Assembly: GCA_041599115.1 (NCBI GenBank)
Contig: JBFHXF010000019.1
Span: 1 to 25,485 of the forward strand
Direction of reading: 5' to 3'
DNA length: 25,485 bases
Source: JACZUI01 sp041599115
GTDB lineage: Bacteria > Actinomycetota > Acidimicrobiia > Spongiisociales > ZC4RG35
The notes beneath the pieces were generated by a model. That model did no database searches. It had not been told where the DNA came from and saw only the letters and a program-made list of their open reading frames with translations. Below, piece after piece: positions 21,163-25,485 of this stretch. Position numbers and translations under genes: made by a program. How positions within the stretch are numbered: the first letter of the stretch is position 1; the number at the start of each line of letters is the position of its first letter.

Positions 21163-22932
21163 GTGGCGGCCAGAAGGTCTGCCCGACGCTGGACCGCCAG
21201 TCATGTCCGCATCGCGATTGTCGGGTTGGCTCTCGTCTTCGCCTGGCTCGGGATGGGATACCGGCTGATTCAGGTGCAGGTTGTGCAGGCAGCCGAGCTC
21301 GCCGACAAAGGTCTCTCCCAGCGTCTGGTGTCCCGGGATCTGCCACCGCAAAGGGGCAAGATCTTCGACAAGAACGGGGAATTGATGGCGCTCACCGTCG
21401 AGGCCCAAAGCCTGTATGCGGTGCCCGTCCAGGTCAAGGAGCCACTTTGGGCGGCGCAGCAACTCGGGGCGATTCTCAACGTCGACTCTGACCTGCTGTA
21501 TAAGCGGTTCACCTCTGACAAAGATTTCGTGTACATCGACCGCCAGGTTGATCCGGTCCTTGCCGATCAGGTCATTGGCATGGGGATAACGGGGGTCTAT
21601 TCCCTGCCGGAGGCAACCCGCGTCTATCCCGCCGGCACCGTCGCCAGCCACGTCACGGGTTTCGTCGACATCGACGGCAATGGCCAAGAGGGTCTGGAAT
21701 TCAGATATGACCAGGAACTGCGTGGCACACCTGGCCACGCTTTGTTCGAGCGCGATCTCAGTGGGCGGCCGATACCCCAGGGAATCAGTGACATCGTCCC
21801 CGCGGTGCCTGGCGTCGATCTGATGACGACTATCGACCTCCCAATTCAATACAAGGCCCAGCAGGCATGTGTCGTTGCCCTCTCAACGACCGGGGGCCGT
21901 TCATGCTGGGTAGTCGTGCTCGATATCCAGACCGGCGGAGTTCTGGCGATGACCGGTGCCCCGGTGTTCGATCCAGAGGCCCGCCAGACCATCGACCCGT
22001 CTTGCGATTCGGCTGAAGACCCGCCGTCTTGTCGGGCCTTTTCCAATTTCATCGTAAGGGGTGTTTTCGAACCGGGATCGACGGAGAAGCTGATCACATT
22101 TGCCGCCGCCATCGAAGAGGGTGAGGTCGAGGTGGGAACGGTCATACCGGACGTGGGTGACGTCATCGAGCTTCGCCCCGACGCTTGCCGGTCGGCCGAT
22201 GATGACCTCTACGGGTGCTATCGCGATTTTGACCACCATCCCACCGCGAGCATGACTGTCGCCGACATTTTCACCCGCTCCTCGAACGTCGGATCGATTC
22301 TCATCGCTGAAAGGCTGGGCCAGGACCGGCTGGTCTCTTACATCGAATCTTTCGGGCTGGGTTCCAAGACGGGTGTCGACTATTCCGTCGAGGCTCCCGG
22401 CATTCTCAACTTCGCGGCCGGCTGTGAGACCTGCTGGGCGTCAGCCGCGATCGGTTACTCGGTAGCGGCCACGCCCCTGCAGATGGCGGCGGCTTACGCC
22501 GCCATCGGTAACGACGGCATCTGGACCCAGCCACACATCGTGTCCGCCACTGTTGACGGAGATGGGGTCTCGGCGCCCTTCTCGCCGGCGACGCATCGCG
22601 TGGTGTCACAAGGAACCGCAATACTGATGCGCGAACTTCTCGCCTCGGTCGTTGACGAAGGCACCGGAAAGGCCGGCCAGGTCGAGGGTTATCGCGTAGG
22701 CGGCAAGACCGGGACCGCCAACAAGCTCGGTCCGGACGGCCGATACACAGATGAGACGCGGGCGTCCTTCGTAGGGTTGGCCCCGATCAATCACCCGCGG
22801 GTTGTGGTGGCCGTCGTCATCGACTCGCCTTCGCGGGAATTCCGGACAGGTGGTTTGTCTGCCGCACCCGTCTTCGCCACCGTGATGGAACAGGCGCTAC
22901 ACCGTCTCGGGGTCACCCCTGATGTCGGGTAA
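21163..22932 (+). CDS. ftsI: septal penicillin-binding protein (class B transpeptidase)
   Basis: This 589-residue protein has a short basic cytoplasmic start, a membrane helix at about 15-35, a pedestal domain (PQRGKIFDKNG at 62-72) and a transpeptidase domain. The active motifs are S306-TEK309 (FEPGSTEK), S373-S-N375 and K515-TG (GGKTGTAN). It crosslinks peptidoglycan at the septum with FtsW. There are no PASTA repeats. Oddities: STEK has Glu where Met or Phe is usual, and eight cysteines (236, 248, 281, 290, 342, 352, 421, 424) all lie in the extracytoplasmic part, suggesting disulfides. GTG 21163 has no strong ribosome site. The stop overlaps the murE start region by 11 bases. Confidence 0.94.
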   Translation: MAARRSARRWTASHVRIAIVGLALVFAWLGMGYRLIQVQVVQAAELADKGLSQRLVSRDLPPQRGKIFDKNGELMALTVEAQSLYAVPVQVKEPLWAAQQLGAILNVDSDLLYKRFTSDKDFVYIDRQVDPVLADQVIGMGITGVYSLPEATRVYPAGTVASHVTGFVDIDGNGQEGLEFRYDQELRGTPGHALFERDLSGRPIPQGISDIVPAVPGVDLMTTIDLPIQYKAQQACVVALSTTGGRSCWVVVLDIQTGGVLAMTGAPVFDPEARQTIDPSCDSAEDPPSCRAFSNFIVRGVFEPGSTEKLITFAAAIEEGEVEVGTVIPDVGDVIELRPDACRSADDDLYGCYRDFDHHPTASMTVADIFTRSSNVGSILIAERLGQDRLVSYIESFGLGSKTGVDYSVEAPGILNFAAGCETCWASAAIGYSVAATPLQMAAAYAAIGNDGIWTQPHIVSATVDGDGVSAPFSPATHRVVSQGTAILMRELLASVVDEGTGKAGQVEGYRVGGKTGTANKLGPDGRYTDETRASFVGLAPINHPRVVVAVVIDSPSREFRTGGLSAAPVFATVMEQALHRLGVTPDVG

Positions 22933-24409
22933 GAACGCGTTCGAACTTGCCCGGCTGGTGTCTGGATCGGTGGTTGGAGACGGCTCGATTGCGGTGGTCG
23001 ATGTGACTCACGACTCAGAAATGGCAGGGCCGGGTGTCCTCTACGTGGCGGTGCCCGGTTTGGTCCACGACGGACACGACTACGTGAAGGACGTTGTGAA
23101 GGCGGGTTCCCGGGTTGTCTGCGTCGACAGGGTGATGAACCTCAGCGTCACACAGATCGTGGTCGAAGACCCGAGATCGGTAATGGGCCCAATGGCGGCC
23201 GCTGTTCACGGGGATCCGTCGCGGACCGTTCCCGTGATCGGCGTCACCGGAACCAATGGGAAGACGACCGTCACTCATTTCATCGAGTCGATTGCGGAAT
23301 CCGCCGGGTTGAAAGTGGGTCTGATCGGTACGATTCGGTCATCGGTTGGCGGCCTGCACGTGGGGCCGTCGGTGAGGACGACCCCGGAGGCGACCGACTT
23401 CCAGCGTCTTCTGGCACAAATGAGGGATCTCGACGCCCAGGTCATCTCCACAGAGGTCTCCTCTCATGCGCTCGAACTGCAACGTGTCAACGGCACCAGG
23501 TTCGCCGTGGCCGCATTCACCAACCTCTCTCAGGATCATCTCGATTTTCACCGCGACATGGCTTCATACCGAACGGCCAAGGAGCGGCTTTTTCGAGAGC
23601 ACGACATCGGTCGGGCTGTGATCAATACCGACGACCCTGTGGGTAGAGGAATCGCGTCATGGGCCGATATGCCGGTGACTGCAGTCGGGTCTGGCGGTGA
23701 CTTCTACGCCACCAATCTGATCTTGGGATCATCGGGGAGTTCCTTTGATCTTCACGCCCCGGGCCGGGTAGTGGCGATCGAGAGCCCGGTGATCGGCGAG
23801 TTCAATGTGAAGAATCTGATCATGGCCGCTGCCTGCTGTGCAGCTCTTGGCATTGATGTCCAGCGTGTCTTGGACGGTATGTGCAGTGTCGCCGGTGTGC
23901 CAGGCCGGTACGAGCTGGTTTCGGGGAGTTCCCCACTCCAGGTCGTTGTGGATTACGCCCACACTCCGGTCGGAATCGGGCTCGCCATCGAGACGGGCCG
24001 ACAACTCGCCCGAGGAAGTGTCATTGCCGTGCTTGGTGCGGGAGGAGACCGGGATGCCAACAAGCGCCCTTTGATGGGAGCCGCGGCTGCAGCTGCCGAC
24101 CTTGTGATTGTCACCAGTGACAACCCTCGTTCCGAGGACCCGGCGGCGATAGCGGGTGCACTGGCGAGCGGGATTCCATCGAAGACCAAGCGGGTAATCG
24201 AGCTCGACCGAAGACGAGCCATCGAGATCGCCCTGTCAAGGGCCGAGCCGGGTGATTTGGTCCTGGTTCTCGGTAAGGGACATGAAACCGTCCAGGAGAT
24301 CGCCGGAGTGGCCGAGCCATTCAGTGATAGGAAAGTCGTGTTGGATCTGCTGGGGAAACTCGATGAATCCGCAGGTCCGGACCCGGCTTCGGGGAGCATG
24401 ACGGCGTGA
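22922..24409 (+). CDS. murE: UDP-MurNAc-L-Ala-D-Glu:meso-diaminopimelate ligase
   Basis: This 495-residue Mur ligase adds the third residue to the peptidoglycan stem. The ATP loop is GTNGKTT (110-116), RTTPEA (152-157) contacts the substrate, Lys220 in YRTAKE is the expected carbamylated lysine, and GGDRDANKRP (374-383) lies in the C-terminal domain. DNPRSEDP (400-407) is the meso-DAP specificity signature. The ATG at 22922 lies 11 bases inside the ftsI end. The stop overlaps the mraY start (GTGA). murF, which usually lies between murE and mraY, is not present here. Confidence 0.95.
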   Translation: MSGKNAFELARLVSGSVVGDGSIAVVDVTHDSEMAGPGVLYVAVPGLVHDGHDYVKDVVKAGSRVVCVDRVMNLSVTQIVVEDPRSVMGPMAAAVHGDPSRTVPVIGVTGTNGKTTVTHFIESIAESAGLKVGLIGTIRSSVGGLHVGPSVRTTPEATDFQRLLAQMRDLDAQVISTEVSSHALELQRVNGTRFAVAAFTNLSQDHLDFHRDMASYRTAKERLFREHDIGRAVINTDDPVGRGIASWADMPVTAVGSGGDFYATNLILGSSGSSFDLHAPGRVVAIESPVIGEFNVKNLIMAAACCAALGIDVQRVLDGMCSVAGVPGRYELVSGSSPLQVVVDYAHTPVGIGLAIETGRQLARGSVIAVLGAGGDRDANKRPLMGAAAAAADLVIVTSDNPRSEDPAAIAGALASGIPSKTKRVIELDRRRAIEIALSRAEPGDLVLVLGKGHETVQEIAGVAEPFSDRKVVLDLLGKLDESAGPDPASGSMTA

Positions 24410-25473
24410 TCTCTCTTCTCACGGCCTCAGCTGTTGGGCTCTTGGTCTCCCTGTTCGGGACGCCTTATGCCATTCGGTACTTCAGAAAAAGGGAGATCGG
24501 CCAGTTCATCCAGGAGGACATCAAGGGCCACGCTCACAAGCAGGGTACCCCGACGATGGGAGGGGTCGTCTTTGTCCTCGCGGCCATCGTTGGCTATGTG
24601 CTTGCTCACCTGCGGGTCGGCGGAATCTCGGGGGGGATCTCCGTCCAGTGGCTGCCCTATCAGGCGGGCGGCCTATTGGCCGTCCTGGCTCTCACGGGGA
24701 TGGCAGCTGTCGGGTTCTTCGACGACTGGATCAAGTTCTCTCATCAGCGGAGCCTCGGGCTCTCCAAAGCGGCCAAATTCGGGGGCCAGATAGTCATTGC
24801 GGGTCTTTTCGCCTGGGGGGCGACCGAGGCCGGGGTCGTCACCGAGATTTCCTTTGTCAGACCCCTCGGAATCGATCTCGGGGTGTTCTTCGTGGTTTGG
24901 GTACTTGTCATGCTGACAGGTGCGGCCAATGGAGTGAACCTATCCGACGGTATGGACGGCTTGGCCGGGGGATCGTCGGCCCTCGTCGTGGCCTCCTATG
25001 CAGTCATAGCCTTCTGGCAGTTCAGAAATGGAATCGAGTTCAGGGCGGATCCGGTTTATCACGCGGTGGACCCGTTGGAATTGGCGATCGTGTCGGCAGC
25101 GATGTTCGGGGCGATTCTCGGGTTCCTCTGGTGGAATGCCCCTCCGGCACAGATCTTCATGGGCGATGTCGGCTCCCAGGGAATCGGGGGCCTCCTGGCC
25201 GCCCTCGCCGTTCTGACGAACACACACCTGCTGTTGGTGATCCTCGGAGGGATCTACGTGGCGGAAACCGTGTCCGTCGCCCTTCAGATCGCCAGCTTCA
25301 AGCTTTTCGGGCGTCGAATATTCAGAATGGCGCCACTTCATTTTCACTTCGACCTGCGCGGCTGGCCGGAGACGACGGTTGTGATCCGATTCTGGATTCT
25401 CACGGGTATCGGAGTTGCCCTGGGTCTGGGCTTCTTCTACGCAGACTTCCTCAGGCTGGAGGGGATTCTGTGA
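24406..25473 (+). CDS. mraY: phospho-MurNAc-pentapeptide transferase (lipid I synthase)
   Basis: This 355-residue polytopic membrane enzyme has about ten helices and makes lipid I from UDP-MurNAc-pentapeptide and undecaprenyl phosphate. Landmarks are the cytoplasmic KQGTPTMGG loop (45-53), D106-D107 (GFFDDWIK), NGVNLSDGMDGLAGG (175-189) with D181, and D254 in FMGDVGS. The usual histidine triad near the C-terminus reads H312-F-H314 in APLHFHFDLRGWPE instead of HHH (or QHH in streptomycetes). GDVGS also replaces the common GDTGS. Start GTG 24406 overlaps the murE stop. Confidence 0.95.
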   Translation: MISLLTASAVGLLVSLFGTPYAIRYFRKREIGQFIQEDIKGHAHKQGTPTMGGVVFVLAAIVGYVLAHLRVGGISGGISVQWLPYQAGGLLAVLALTGMAAVGFFDDWIKFSHQRSLGLSKAAKFGGQIVIAGLFAWGATEAGVVTEISFVRPLGIDLGVFFVVWVLVMLTGAANGVNLSDGMDGLAGGSSALVVASYAVIAFWQFRNGIEFRADPVYHAVDPLELAIVSAAMFGAILGFLWWNAPPAQIFMGDVGSQGIGGLLAALAVLTNTHLLLVILGGIYVAETVSVALQIASFKLFGRRIFRMAPLHFHFDLRGWPETTVVIRFWILTGIGVALGLGFFYADFLRLEGIL

Positions 25474-25485
25474 GGAGGGCGTTGG
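25470..25485 (+). CDS. start of next dcw gene (partial, possibly murD)
   Basis: The GTG at 25470 overlaps the mraY stop as GTGA, the same junction used at fabH-fabG, rsmH-ftsL and murE-mraY. A GGAGG lies about 10 bases upstream (25457-25461). Only about five codons (MRRAL) remain before the right edge, too few to identify the product. In most actinobacteria murD follows mraY; that is expectation from gene order. Confidence 0.4.

Overview
The window is a GC-rich chromosomal segment, very likely from an uncultured actinobacterium. Four things point there: the mraZ-rsmH-ftsL-ftsI-murE-mraY order; a DUF3040 gene and a garA-type MerR regulator close to that cluster; an SRPBCC gene paired with an ArsA-type ATPase, an arrangement I recall from mycobacteria; and frequent GTG/TTG starts with 1-4 base stop/start overlaps. 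A deep lineage such as Acidimicrobiia would fit, but one window cannot fix the class. The murE product carries the DNPR signature of meso-diaminopimelate addition, so the wall is probably DAP-type.

Layout. 1-53 is a short tandem repeat. 100-3680 holds a CxxC microprotein, a small membrane protein, a metallophosphoesterase, and a tight run of SRPBCC protein, ArsA/HSP20 ATPase, 61-aa protein and DUF1232 membrane protein. 3764-4789 is a threonine-aldolase-type PLP enzyme with a promoter suggesting a leaderless mRNA. 4821-9139 is a complete type II fatty-acid synthesis set: fabD, fabH, fabG, acpP, fabF. 9174-10865 (minus) is a histidine phosphatase followed by two membrane proteins. 10915-13158 carries dinB, a DUF3040 gene and a MerR regulator. 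13161-17802 (minus) is the familiar MoxR ATPase / DUF58 / TgpA-like transglutaminase operon. 17907-19043 encodes an unrecognised 203-aa protein and an HNH protein. 19236 to the right edge is the division and cell-wall (dcw) cluster: mraZ, rsmH, ftsL, ftsI, murE, mraY and the first codons of another gene.

How the genes work together. The fab cluster makes acyl chains on ACP and the dcw cluster makes and polymerises peptidoglycan precursor at the septum, so the window is mostly envelope growth machinery. The dcw cluster appears to be driven by a promoter overlapped by 10-bp-phased MraZ boxes, and a long hairpin may control entry of ribosomes into rsmH.

I see no phage, transposon, CRISPR array, tRNA or rRNA, and no convincing new multi-gene system. 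The points most worth a second look are the regulatory architecture around mraZ and rsmH, the absence of murF between murE and mraY, an eight-cysteine FtsI with an in-frame stop just upstream of its start, and a few conserved-looking proteins that I cannot name.
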